Positions 32,173-39,918 of a DNA stretch of 64,000 nucleotides are shown here, piece by piece. The DNA is from Pseudideonella sakaiensis (GTDB lineage Bacteria > Pseudomonadota > Gammaproteobacteria > Burkholderiales > Burkholderiaceae_C): positions 1 through 64,000 of the forward strand of contig NZ_BBYR01000012.1 in the NCBI RefSeq assembly GCF_001293525.1, in the 5' to 3' direction. How positions within the stretch are numbered: the stretch's first letter is position 1; each line of letters begins with the position of its first letter. Below the pieces are notes generated by a model. That model searched no databases. It worked only from the letters and a program-made list of their open reading frames with translations, and was not told the DNA's origin. The translations under genes were made by a program, and so were the position numbers.

Positions 32173-32999
32173 GTACCGTCACGGTCTACCACAACCCGGA
32201 CTGCGGCACGTCGCGCAATACGCTGGCGCTGATCCGCGCCAGCGGCATCGAGCCCATCGTCATCGAGTACCTGAAGACGCCGCCTGACCGCGAGACCTTG
32301 AAGGCGCTGATCGCGCGGATGGGCATGGGCGTGCGGGATGTGTTGCGCATCAAGGGCACGCCCTACAAAGAACTGGGCCTCGATGCCGCGCATTGGAGCG
32401 ACGACCAGTTGATCGAACAGATGCTGGCGTACCCGATCCTCATCAATCGGCCCATCGTGGTGTCGCGTTCGGGCGTGCGCCTGTGCCGCCCCTCGGACAT
32501 GGTGATCGAACTGCTGCCGCAACGACCGGCGGGCGAGATGCGCAAGGAGGATGGCACGCCGCTGCTGGTGGATACGCCGATCGCCGGCAGCGACCCGGAC
32601 CTCGCCCTGGCTTTGCAAGAGGCCGTGCTTCCCACGGACGACCTGGCCGAACCAGCGCGCAGTTTCTTCGCCTATGCCACGGTGTCCGGCGAGCGCGTGG
32701 GCTACGGCGGCTTCGAGCGCATGGGCCGGGATGTGCTCGTGCGCTCCCTGGTGGTGCTGCCACACGCACGCCATCGCGGCATCGGCGGCGGAATGCTCGC
32801 ACTGCTGCTGCGCCGTGCCTTCGACGAGGGCGGGCGCGACGCCTGGTTGCTGACCACGACGGCTGCGCCGTTCTTCGAGCGCGCGGGCTTCAAGCCAATC
32901 GAGCGCAGCGCCGCACCGGCGGCCATCCTTGCCACACGGCAGGCCGCAAGCCTGTGTCCTTCGAGCGCCGTGCTGCTTGGACGTCGAATGTCACTGTGA
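32169..32999 (+). CDS. Fusion of glutaredoxin-type ArsC and ArsN-like acetyltransferase
   Basis: A 276-residue two-domain protein. Residues 1-118 are a glutaredoxin-coupled arsenate reductase: VYHNPDCGTSRNTL holds the catalytic Cys, and NRPIVVSRSGVRLCRPSD is its conserved arginine region. After a short linker, residues from about 145 form a GNAT acetyltransferase with the acetyl-CoA loop HARHRGIGGGML, FFERAGFKPIER, and an ending TRQAASLCPSSAVLL that I recognise from the ArsN2 group. The first half duplicates the activity of the separate arsC in the same operon by a different redox partner. The acetyltransferase half probably N-acetylates an arsenic-containing or other toxic amine. Confidence 0.85.
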   Translation: MSTVTVYHNPDCGTSRNTLALIRASGIEPIVIEYLKTPPDRETLKALIARMGMGVRDVLRIKGTPYKELGLDAAHWSDDQLIEQMLAYPILINRPIVVSRSGVRLCRPSDMVIELLPQRPAGEMRKEDGTPLLVDTPIAGSDPDLALALQEAVLPTDDLAEPARSFFAYATVSGERVGYGGFERMGRDVLVRSLVVLPHARHRGIGGGMLALLLRRAFDEGGRDAWLLTTTAAPFFERAGFKPIERSAAPAAILATRQAASLCPSSAVLLGRRMSL

Positions 33000-33518
33000 T
33001 GTGCCCTCGCAAGGGCATCCCGGGACACAGAGGTGCATCAGTGAAAGGACTAATCGCCGAAGGCCACGCGGGCCTTCGGCTGGAGAGGAAGGAAAACCAC
33101 CTGTGGGCTGCGTCAGCGCAGGCCGTCGTCAAAGCCGCTCGCTGCGTCAGCAATCGCACCCGGCCCGTTTCGTGGCTGGGGCCGGAAACCTCTGGCGTGC
33201 ATCCACACACAAAGGGAGCCCGATGTTTCGCCGGCGGGCACCGGCACGGAATACCCTCGGCCCAAGGGGCCTCCTCACGGCTCGCGCGGCGGCAAGGCGT
33301 CAGGAAGCCCCTCATGACCGAGGCAAGGCACACCGATCAAGGGAATGGCGGCGGGCGCGATTCGTGGAGCAATGACCTTCTCGCCCCGTCGCCCGATGGC
33401 GGGCAGACGGGGCGCGCACACCGTTGCAGAAGGAGACGCGCGCTTTGGAGCCCCGCGCGGCGCGGGACGTTTGCCTCGCCGCCAGTGAAGTGGCCGGCGC
33501 GGCAGGGGGAAGCGAGGA
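33000..33518. other. Non-coding interval between ars operon and topB
   Basis: No supported gene. It contains a hairpin CCGAAGGCC/GGCCTTCGG at about 33057-33078 that could end the ars transcript, though no T-run follows. A tag-like stem at 33001-33032 resembles the accessory hairpin leaders on the minus strand but has no gene behind it. Frames that look open are shadows of the GC bias. Confidence 0.5.
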
Positions 33519-35534
33519 TCAGGGCGCCTTGGAGGCAGCGCGCCGCTTGCGCGGTGCGCTGCGCCGGCCCGTCGGGGACTCGATCGGCAACGTGCCCTTG
33601 CAGTCCGGGTAGCGCGAGCAGGACCAGAACGCGCCGCTCTTGACCGTGCGCTGCTGCATCGGTGCGCCGCACTGCGGGCAGGCCGGCGCCGGCGGCAGCT
33701 TGAGCGAGAGCGTTGCGCCGCGGTACTGCTGCACGAGCTGGCCGACCCACACGGACTGCTTCTCGATGAAGGTGTCCAGCGCCATCTGGCCTGCCTCGAT
33801 CATGTCGAGCGCCTGCTCCCACACCGCCGTGGTGCCGGGGTCGGCGATGGCCGAGGGCACCGCGTCGATAAGCGTGAATGCCGCGTCGGAAGCGCGGACG
33901 GCGCGGCCTTTCTTGACCAGGTAGCCGCGACCGATCAGACCGTTGATGATGTTGGCGCGTGTCGCCTCGGTGCCGATGCCGGTGGTATCTCGCAGCTTCT
34001 GTTTCAGCCGCGGGTCGGTCACGAACTTGGCGACGGTCTTCATGGCCTTGATCAGCTCGCCCTGCGTGTAGGGCTTGGGCGGCAGCGTCTTCAACGCCTT
34101 GAGATCCACCTTCCCGACCGGCCAGGACAGGCCCGCATGCAGGGCGGGCAGCACCTGGCTGCGCTGCGAATCCTCGCCATCGGCATCGTCCGGCCCCAGC
34201 GTCGCCAGCACCTCACGCCAGCCGGTGACGGCGATCTGCTTGCCCACGGCCACCAGCGACTGACTGCCGCACGAGAACTGCGCCACCGTCCGATCGAACT
34301 CATGGTGCGGGAGGAACTGCGCGAGGTAATGGGCGCGGATCAGCCGGTAGACGGCCAGTTCCTTCTCGTTCATGGCCGACAGGTTGGCGGGCTCCAGCGT
34401 CGGGATGATGCCGTGGTGAGCCGACACCTTGCCGTCGTTCCATGCACGCGAACGCTGTTGGCGATCCAGGCGCTCGATCAGTGGCCGCAGGCTGGGGTCG
34501 GTCTTGACCAGGCTGTCGAGTACGGTCGGCACCTCGGCCAGCATGCTCTCGGGCAGGTAGCCCGAATCCGAGCGCGGGTACGTTGTCGCCTTGTGCATCT
34601 CGTACAGCGCCTGGGCAATGTCCAGCGTCTCCTGCACGTCGAGGCCCAACTGCTTGGAGCACACCTCCTGCAGCGTGCCCAGGTCAAACGGCAGTGGCGG
34701 CCCTTCGCGCACCCGCTCGGTTTCTACCGACAGCACCTGGGCGGAGCCGGCCGTGCGCAAGCGCTCGGCGGCCTGCTGCGCCACCGGCTGTTGCAGGCAG
34801 CGGCCCGCATCGTCGGCGCTGCCTTGCGGCGGCGTCCAGCTTGCGACGAAGGACTGGCCTGCATGCGAAAGCGCAACCTCGATGGCCCAGAACGGTACGC
34901 AGACGAAGCGCGCGATCTCGCGATCGCGGTCCACGACCAACTTCAGCGTCGGCGTCTGCACGCGCCCCACCGACAGCACGCCGGTATAGCCGGCCTGGCG
35001 CCCGAGCAGGGTGAACAGCCGGCTCAGGTTCATGCCGATCAGCCAGTCGGCGCGCGATCGGGCGAGTGCGGAGAAATACAGTGGCAGCGTCTCGGCGGAC
35101 GGTTTGAGCGCGCCCAGCGCCTTGCGGATCGACGCATCGTTGAGCGCCGACAGCCACAGGCGCTGAATCGGCCCGCGGTAGCCGCATAGCTCGATGATCT
35201 CGCGGGCGATCATCTCGCCTTCGCGGTCGGCGTCGGTCGCAATCACCAGCTCGCCCGCCTTGGCGACGAGCTGCTGCACGACCTTGAATTGCGCTGCGGT
35301 CGCCGCCTTGGGCTCGACACGCCAACGCTCAGGAAGAATGGGCAGTTGCTCGATGGCCCAGCGCTTGTATTGCTCGCCGTAGCCTTCGGGCGGAACCGCC
35401 TCCACCAGATGACCGATGCACCAGGTCACGACGACACCCGCGCCGCTGTAGCAGCCGTTGCCGCGTTGACCGGCACCCAGCACACGGGCGATGTCCTTGC
35501 CCTGGGACGGCTTCTCGCACAGGAACACGCGCAT
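33519..35534 (-). CDS. topB: DNA topoisomerase III
   Basis: A 671-residue type IA topoisomerase that unlinks single-stranded DNA during element replication or transfer. The Toprim domain opens with FLCEKPSQGKDIARVLG and has the ATDADREGEMIAREI acidic cluster. The active-site Tyr lies in TTYPRSDSGYLPESM, around residue 318. A C-terminal CPQCGAPMQQR ... CSRYPDCKG zinc finger follows, then a basic Ala/Arg/Lys tail. ICE-borne TopB copies like this are standard in PAGI-2/SPI-7 elements. An AAGGAGG site precedes the start. A 17-bp palindrome about 210 bases upstream is shared with two other units of the module. Confidence 0.95.
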   Translation of the reverse strand: MRVFLCEKPSQGKDIARVLGAGQRGNGCYSGAGVVVTWCIGHLVEAVPPEGYGEQYKRWAIEQLPILPERWRVEPKAATAAQFKVVQQLVAKAGELVIATDADREGEMIAREIIELCGYRGPIQRLWLSALNDASIRKALGALKPSAETLPLYFSALARSRADWLIGMNLSRLFTLLGRQAGYTGVLSVGRVQTPTLKLVVDRDREIARFVCVPFWAIEVALSHAGQSFVASWTPPQGSADDAGRCLQQPVAQQAAERLRTAGSAQVLSVETERVREGPPLPFDLGTLQEVCSKQLGLDVQETLDIAQALYEMHKATTYPRSDSGYLPESMLAEVPTVLDSLVKTDPSLRPLIERLDRQQRSRAWNDGKVSAHHGIIPTLEPANLSAMNEKELAVYRLIRAHYLAQFLPHHEFDRTVAQFSCGSQSLVAVGKQIAVTGWREVLATLGPDDADGEDSQRSQVLPALHAGLSWPVGKVDLKALKTLPPKPYTQGELIKAMKTVAKFVTDPRLKQKLRDTTGIGTEATRANIINGLIGRGYLVKKGRAVRASDAAFTLIDAVPSAIADPGTTAVWEQALDMIEAGQMALDTFIEKQSVWVGQLVQQYRGATLSLKLPPAPACPQCGAPMQQRTVKSGAFWSCSRYPDCKGTLPIESPTGRRSAPRKRRAASKAP

Positions 35535-35744
35535 GAAGCCTCCTTGGAAATGTGCGGTTCATCGGATGGGCCTCAGCTTGGCGGGGCCAGGAGATGCCGG
35601 CAGCAAGGAAGCCGATTGATGCAGACACCGCTTTGTGATCGGCAGGCGGTCCGTTGCCGCAGCGGTGTGCATAGATCGCAGGAGCTGGCACAGCAAGAGC
35701 GTCGTTTCGGGAGGGCGGCTGGAACTCCGTGGACGACCTTGGAG

Positions 35745-35761
35745 CTATCCCCTGGGGATAG
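35745..35761. repeat. 17-bp palindrome CTATCCCCTGGGGATAG, copy 1 (upstream of topB)
   Basis: Perfect palindrome around a central T; here the symmetry extends three bases further on each side to 23 bp. It lies between the ssb stop and the topB start, about 210 bases before topB. Identical cores occur upstream of PFL_4669 and of the LOTUS-domain gene, and I found none elsewhere in the window. Likely an operator for a dimeric regulator. Confidence 0.7.
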
Positions 35762-35828
35762 CTCGCTGGTGCATCGCGGGCGTATGACGGTTGCTACAGC
35801 CGCCCTCGGGGGAACGGCGATGGGCGAA

Positions 35829-36212
35829 TTACTGTCCGCCGGCCGGCTTGGTGCTGAGCGCCACCGACTCGATGCGGTACGGCAGGATGCCCACGCGCCG
35901 CGCCTCGACCTTGAACGTCACGCGCTCGTTCTCGTCGGCGTCCTCCCATTCGTCGCGCACGGTGCGGCCCTCGACCATCACCCGCATACCTTTCTGGTAC
36001 AGCGTCTTCCAGTGCTCGGCGTCGCGGTGCCACAGCTCCACGGGCGCCCAGAAGCCGCCGCGATCTTCGTACTCGCCGTCCTTCTTCGGGATCGGGTTGT
36101 CGAAGTAGACGTTCAGGCGAAGCAGCCGGCGCGGCTCGTCGTTGCCGTTCGGAAATTCGCGGTAGTCCGGCGCAGAACCGATGTTGCCCTCGCCGACGAA
36201 GTGCGTGCTCAT
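35829..36212 (-). CDS. ssb: Single-stranded DNA-binding protein, ICE type
   Basis: A 127-residue OB-fold protein. It begins MSTHFVGEGNIGSAPDYREF, and the body carries LRLNVYFDNPIPKKDGEYED and a LWHRDAEHWKTLYQKGMRV block, corresponding to the conserved SSB beta-barrel strands and the oligomer-facing region. It is shorter than E. coli SSB and lacks the acidic DDDIPF tip; the tail ends in TKPAGGQ. It should protect single-stranded DNA of the element during replication and conjugation. Start 36212 overlaps the DUF3158 stop by four bases. Confidence 0.9.
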   Translation of the reverse strand: MSTHFVGEGNIGSAPDYREFPNGNDEPRRLLRLNVYFDNPIPKKDGEYEDRGGFWAPVELWHRDAEHWKTLYQKGMRVMVEGRTVRDEWEDADENERVTFKVEARRVGILPYRIESVALSTKPAGGQ

Positions 36213-36757
36213 GGTGACTCCTTGGTGGTGGGTGGAACGGACGCGGTATGCCCGTGGACGCGCCGCAGGTAAGCCGCTTCGGCCTGCGCGGCCTTGTTGG
36301 CGCATTCCAGGGCTTGGCGAGCGATGCTGTGGGTCAGGCTGATCTGCATGTTCAGCACGATGCGCTGCAATTCGATCGCGTACAGCTCGTCGATCAGCGA
36401 GGCCGGCGTCGCGGGGTTGGCCAGCAGGGCCTTCCACAACGCCACGCCCATGGAGGAACGGTCGAGGTTGCGCCAGCGCAGGAAGGTCGTCCCTGCGCCA
36501 GTGGCCTGCTGGGCCAGTTGCACGTCGAGCAGGCTGAAGGGGTAGGCGCGCGCCTGGGGCAGCACGCGCCGCTGCGCCAGGCCAATCACGTCGTCGCGCA
36601 GCGCTGCGCACTGGCTGGCCCAGGTCTCCAGACTCCCCTTACCCTTAAAAGGCTGTAAAAGGCCTTTTAGGTAGCCTGCGTGTTCCAGCCGCTGGAAGTC
36701 CGCCTGTTCCAGCGCCACGAAGCGCGTGGAGTGGCTGATGGGGGGCGATGCCGTCAT
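36209..36757 (-). CDS. DUF3158 family ICE protein
   Basis: A 182-residue protein with the DUF3158 core: FQRLEHAGYLKGLLQPFKGK near the N-terminus, VIGLAQRRVLPQARAYPFSL in the centre, and FLRWRNLDRSSMGVALW. A helical C-terminal half (LQRIVLNMQISLTHSIARQA) ends in a Thr/Pro tail. The protein is confined to ICEs of this kind and always sits between PFL_4669 and ssb, which argues for a replication or DNA-processing role. Both ends overlap neighbours by four bases, so the three genes form one coupled unit. Confidence 0.87.
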   Translation of the reverse strand: MTASPPISHSTRFVALEQADFQRLEHAGYLKGLLQPFKGKGSLETWASQCAALRDDVIGLAQRRVLPQARAYPFSLLDVQLAQQATGAGTTFLRWRNLDRSSMGVALWKALLANPATPASLIDELYAIELQRIVLNMQISLTHSIARQALECANKAAQAEAAYLRRVHGHTASVPPTTKESP

Positions 36758-37542
36758 GCGTCAGCACCCTCATTACCCGTCGCTGGATTGGCTGCGCCAT
36801 CCGTGTGAGCCGGCGCATCGGGCTCGATGGCGGGCGCAGCAGGCGGCGTGCCGGGCTTGGTCGTCCGCCGCGCGATCGGTGGCGCGAAGCGCGAGCGGCG
36901 CGTGCCTTCCAGCACGTCTTGCGGCAGCTCGCCGAACTTCTCCAGCGCCGCTCGCGCCGCGGCGTTCTTCGCCGCGAAGTCGTCGCGCGTCGTGCCCGAG
37001 TAGCGGTACTGCTGGGCCAGCGAGAACAGGCTGCGCAGCGCGTGCGCGCCATCATTGAGCCAGCGCTCCAAGGTGCTGCGGTCGATCAGCGCCGTGTGGT
37101 GCGCCAGGATGAGTTTGCGTGCCAGGTCGTCGTAGTCGGCCAGCAGGTACACCGCCATGAAGCCGAGCTGGGCGTTCACGAACAGCGGCAGCTTCACCGG
37201 CTGCACATTCATGTTCTCGCCCAGCGACAGTGCCGGGGGCACGTCGGCCAGGGCCTGGTCCACCTGTTCGCGCAGGGTCTGCAGGCGGGTCTTGGTGTCG
37301 GCGACCTTGTCCTCGATCCGCAACATCCACCAATCCGAGTACGGGTCGTCCTGCTCGGCGCCGCGCTTCATCTTGTTCATCGCACTGATGAAGCCGTTGA
37401 GTCCGATGATGCCGGGGCGCCCCTCGGTCGGCGCGCGGCCGTGCCAGATGCGCGAAGCGTGGTGCGTGTGCAGCGTCAGCGACATCGCGCTGCGCAGCGA
37501 TCCGAGATTCAGTTGCAGGGGTTCTGTGCGTTCGTTGGCCAT
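36754..37542 (-). CDS. PFL_4669 (TIGR03761) ICE protein
   Basis: A 262-residue soluble protein with the TIGR03761 landmarks: LTLHTHHASRIWHGR and the GLNGFISAMNKMKRGAEQDDPYSDWWML region in the N-terminal third. Helical central segments include FVNAQLGFMAVYLLADYDDLARKL. A basic proline-rich tail from about residue 210 contains TRRSRFAPPIARRTTKPG. The family is ICE-specific and of unknown activity. It heads the PFL_4669-DUF3158-ssb unit, and the second copy of the 17-bp palindrome lies about 122 bases upstream of its start. Confidence 0.9.
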   Translation of the reverse strand: MANERTEPLQLNLGSLRSAMSLTLHTHHASRIWHGRAPTEGRPGIIGLNGFISAMNKMKRGAEQDDPYSDWWMLRIEDKVADTKTRLQTLREQVDQALADVPPALSLGENMNVQPVKLPLFVNAQLGFMAVYLLADYDDLARKLILAHHTALIDRSTLERWLNDGAHALRSLFSLAQQYRYSGTTRDDFAAKNAAARAALEKFGELPQDVLEGTRRSRFAPPIARRTTKPGTPPAAPAIEPDAPAHTDGAANPATGNEGADA

Positions 37543-37663
37543 GGGAGCGACTCGCGGTGAAGGGGCGAGTCGCCAGCATCGGCATCGGCCGGAAGGCTGT
37601 CAGTCAACAAACCGCAGCCCATGCGCGCCCGGTTTGTTCCGCACGGAAGGCTGTGTGTGCCGG

Positions 37664-37680
37664 CTATCCCCTGGGGATAG
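37664..37680. repeat. 17-bp palindrome, copy 2 (upstream of PFL_4669)
   Basis: Identical core to copy 1. It lies in the 188-base gap between the LOTUS-domain gene and PFL_4669. On the minus strand it is followed by CCTTCCG and GGAACAAAC words that also follow copy 3, in the other order. Confidence 0.7.
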
Positions 37681-37730
37681 CGCGGCGGAGTCGTTCGCGG
37701 CTCGCGCGGAGGTGAGACCGCGTTGCGGGG

Positions 37731-38591
37731 CTATGCCTGGCGAGGTCTGTACCAGGCGGCCCGTTGCCCCTCCACCTCACGGTAGCGAAGCTCGAACAGG
37801 CGGCACTCGTGCACCACCTGCCGCCAACTGCTGCAGCCGTACTTGGCTGGAAGCTGCTCGGGATGCCGGTCCGCGATCCAGCGGCCAGCGGCGGCGATGG
37901 GTGTCCAGCCCTCGACGGCCAACTGCGCGGCGGCCTCGCGCAGCGCACGAACGATGCCGGCGGCCGACCAGTCCACCGTGCCGTCCGGCGCGATGCCATT
38001 GACCACCAGGTCGTGGAACACATCCGACTGGACGAACTCCGCTGCCAGGCGCCGCGCCTGATCCATGTGCTCGGCCCAGCCGCGCAGCTGCTCGAAGTGT
38101 TGATCGATGCGCGTGTAGGCGGAACCGAGTTCATCCTGTGCAGCGCGGCATCCGTCCACGGTCCATAGATCGTGCTGGTCGATGAAGTGGTGCACCAGGG
38201 TGTTGCGCAGCGATACCAGGTCTTTGAGGTCGGCCTGGGTCTTGGCGTAGTCCTGCGCAGACAGGCTCAGTTGCACGCGCGTGCGAAAGGAAATCACGTC
38301 GCCGGGGAGATCGTCGTCGCGTTCGTTGCCACCATTTCCATCGGTGACGACATACGAGCCAAACAGTTGTCCGACCAACGTGCCCAGGGTCTTGGTCGCG
38401 GCATCTTCGATCCGCGCTGTGCGAATGGCCTCCAGCGAATGCGCCGGGCCCGAAATCTCGTGGTGCGCCACGATGGCTTTCATGAGGCGCTCGTATTGTT
38501 GGAGGCGCAACAGGCATCTGCCCAGCAAGCGCTGAACGTCTCGCTGCAGTGGTTGCAGTGCGTTTGTGGCGGGGGAAGTCGTCATGTCCAT
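37731..38591 (-). CDS. OST-HTH/LOTUS-domain protein
   Basis: A 286-residue protein. The N-terminal half is helical: LLGRCLLRLQQYERLMKAIV and LVSLRNTLVHHFIDQHDLW. The C-terminal WTPIAAAGRWIADRHPEQLP and YGCSSWRQVVHECRLFELRY (about residues 230-272) match the OST-HTH/LOTUS fold, a winged-helix-like module that binds RNA, in particular G-quadruplex RNA in eukaryotic proteins. The bacterial role is unknown. The first ATG with conserved sequence is 38591 (another is at 38585); the frame is open much further upstream but without support. It is a single-gene unit in the replication module with a 17-bp palindrome 108 bases upstream. Confidence 0.78.
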   Translation of the reverse strand: MDMTTSPATNALQPLQRDVQRLLGRCLLRLQQYERLMKAIVAHHEISGPAHSLEAIRTARIEDAATKTLGTLVGQLFGSYVVTDGNGGNERDDDLPGDVISFRTRVQLSLSAQDYAKTQADLKDLVSLRNTLVHHFIDQHDLWTVDGCRAAQDELGSAYTRIDQHFEQLRGWAEHMDQARRLAAEFVQSDVFHDLVVNGIAPDGTVDWSAAGIVRALREAAAQLAVEGWTPIAAAGRWIADRHPEQLPAKYGCSSWRQVVHECRLFELRYREVEGQRAAWYRPRQA

Positions 38592-38698
38592 CGTCGGCCG
38601 GGCTCGTGCGTGGCTGTCCTCGTTTGATTCACAGGCGACAGTTTCGCCGGTGGTTCGGCGGGCGGCAATCGAACACGGCGGAAGGGTGTTTGTTCCAG

Positions 38699-38715
38699 CT
38701 ATCCCCTGGGGATAG
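38699..38715. repeat. 17-bp palindrome, copy 3 (upstream of the LOTUS gene)
   Basis: Identical core to copies 1 and 2. It sits between the STY4528 stop (38722) and the LOTUS-domain gene start (38591). Confidence 0.7.
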
Positions 38716-38721
38716 TCAACA

Positions 38722-39915
38722 TCAGCGATCACGCAAGGCTTCTCGGAGCTGAGCCAGGTAGGCACGTGCCACCTCGGGGTCAGTGGCACGGGATGCCGGC
38801 GGTGACGATGGCGCAGGTGGCGGGGGGGCTGGCGCCGCCGATGCACTTTCTCCGGCCCAGGCCTTGAACTCCCCGCGGATCGCCTTCTGGATGATGCCAA
38901 ACAGGTAGCCGGCGGGATTGCGCACTGTGCTGCCGCCACAGCGTGCCGCCCACTCGTCGAGAACGGCCTGCCGCTTCGCCTCGTCCACCTGCTGCAGCGC
39001 CACCAGCGCGCCGGCCTGCTGCTCGTCCTTCAAGCGCAGGAAACGCTCGGGCAGCCGCAGGTTCTGCAAGGCCCTCGCGCGCGGTACTGTACGTACTTCA
39101 TTTATACGATCATTACGTACTGTACGGTCCTCCTTCGGAATCCGAAGAGAGCCGTCCGGCGCGGGTTTCGGCCCTGCTTCGGATTCCGAAGACGGGCGCG
39201 CGCCATTCCGAAGCAGGGCTTCCTGGCCTTCTTCGGATTCGTGGTCCGCGCCCTCCTGTGGATAACCTGGCGTCGTCCAGCCATGCCGCGCCATGCGCTG
39301 CGCCAGCACCTGCAAGCGGGTCGGCAGCGTGCGGCCGCTGAGCAGCGGGTCTTCGGCAATCTCCTTGAGCGTGTTCATGCCCACGATCTGCACCGCCTTG
39401 GCGGCATGGGTCAGCGCTTGGCTGACCAGGCCAAGGTAGTCGGCATCGAGCTGCATCGCCTCGAAGGGCGACAGCGGTTCGTCGTGCAGCACGTAGAGGT
39501 TGCCTTGGATACGGCCGGTCTTGGGATCGCGCCGCCGCCGCACCAGGCTGAGCCAGCGCGTCAGCCGCAGCAGCGTCAAGGCGCGCGCCACGGTCTCGTG
39601 CGAGGCTTGCGCCGCACAGGGCATGGACGCCAGATAGGGGCGGAGCTGGTCGTAGGTGGGAAAGGCGGTCACGCCGTCGTCGTTGAGCCGCAGGCGGAAC
39701 ACCTGCCAGGCATTGCGCTCCAGCGGCGTCAGGCGCCGGTCGAGGAACAGCGCGCGCGGCACGCTCTCGTGCCGGTTGCCGCTGTAGAGAAAACCGTCCT
39801 GGCTCGGCGCCGTGCCCTGCGCCGGTTCCTTCGGCTCAAGGTGCCGCAGCGCCTCGTCGAACAACGCCGACAGCGCAACCGGGCCATCGCGCCGTGGAGC
39901 ATCGCCCGTCGTCAT
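38722..39915 (-). CDS. STY4528-family ICE replication protein
   Basis: A 397-residue protein of the STY4528 family, annotated as pathogenicity-island replication protein. The N-terminal half holds ALFLDRRLTPLERNAWQVFR, a winged-helix region PTYDQLRPYLASM with HETVARALTLLRLTRWLSLV, and SGRTLPTRLQVLAQRMARHG. The middle (about residues 220-270) is a charged linker. The C-terminal VRNPAGYLFGIIQKAIRGEFKAW block precedes a Pro/Ala tail. The linker is encoded by DNA with several TTCGGA/TCCGAA palindromes and an AT-richer stretch, unusual in this GC-rich gene. It is in the parA-to-STY4528 run, three bases after DUF2857. Confidence 0.85.
   Translation of the reverse strand: MTTGDAPRRDGPVALSALFDEALRHLEPKEPAQGTAPSQDGFLYSGNRHESVPRALFLDRRLTPLERNAWQVFRLRLNDDGVTAFPTYDQLRPYLASMPCAAQASHETVARALTLLRLTRWLSLVRRRRDPKTGRIQGNLYVLHDEPLSPFEAMQLDADYLGLVSQALTHAAKAVQIVGMNTLKEIAEDPLLSGRTLPTRLQVLAQRMARHGWTTPGYPQEGADHESEEGQEALLRNGARPSSESEAGPKPAPDGSLRIPKEDRTVRNDRINEVRTVPRARALQNLRLPERFLRLKDEQQAGALVALQQVDEAKRQAVLDEWAARCGGSTVRNPAGYLFGIIQKAIRGEFKAWAGESASAAPAPPPPAPSSPPASRATDPEVARAYLAQLREALRDR
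39133..39240. repeat. Cluster of TTCGGA-N-TCCGAA palindromes inside STY4528
   Basis: Two full 15-bp palindromes, CTTCGGAATCCGAAG (39133-39147) and CTTCGGATTCCGAAG (39177-39191), and two half-sites, ATTCCGAAG (39205-39213) and CTTCGGATTC (39231-39240). An AT-richer segment with repeated GTAC words (about 39090-39127) adjoins. The array looks like protein-binding sites such as iterons of an origin or partition sites. Function is inferred. Confidence 0.55.
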
Positions 39916-39918
39916 GGC

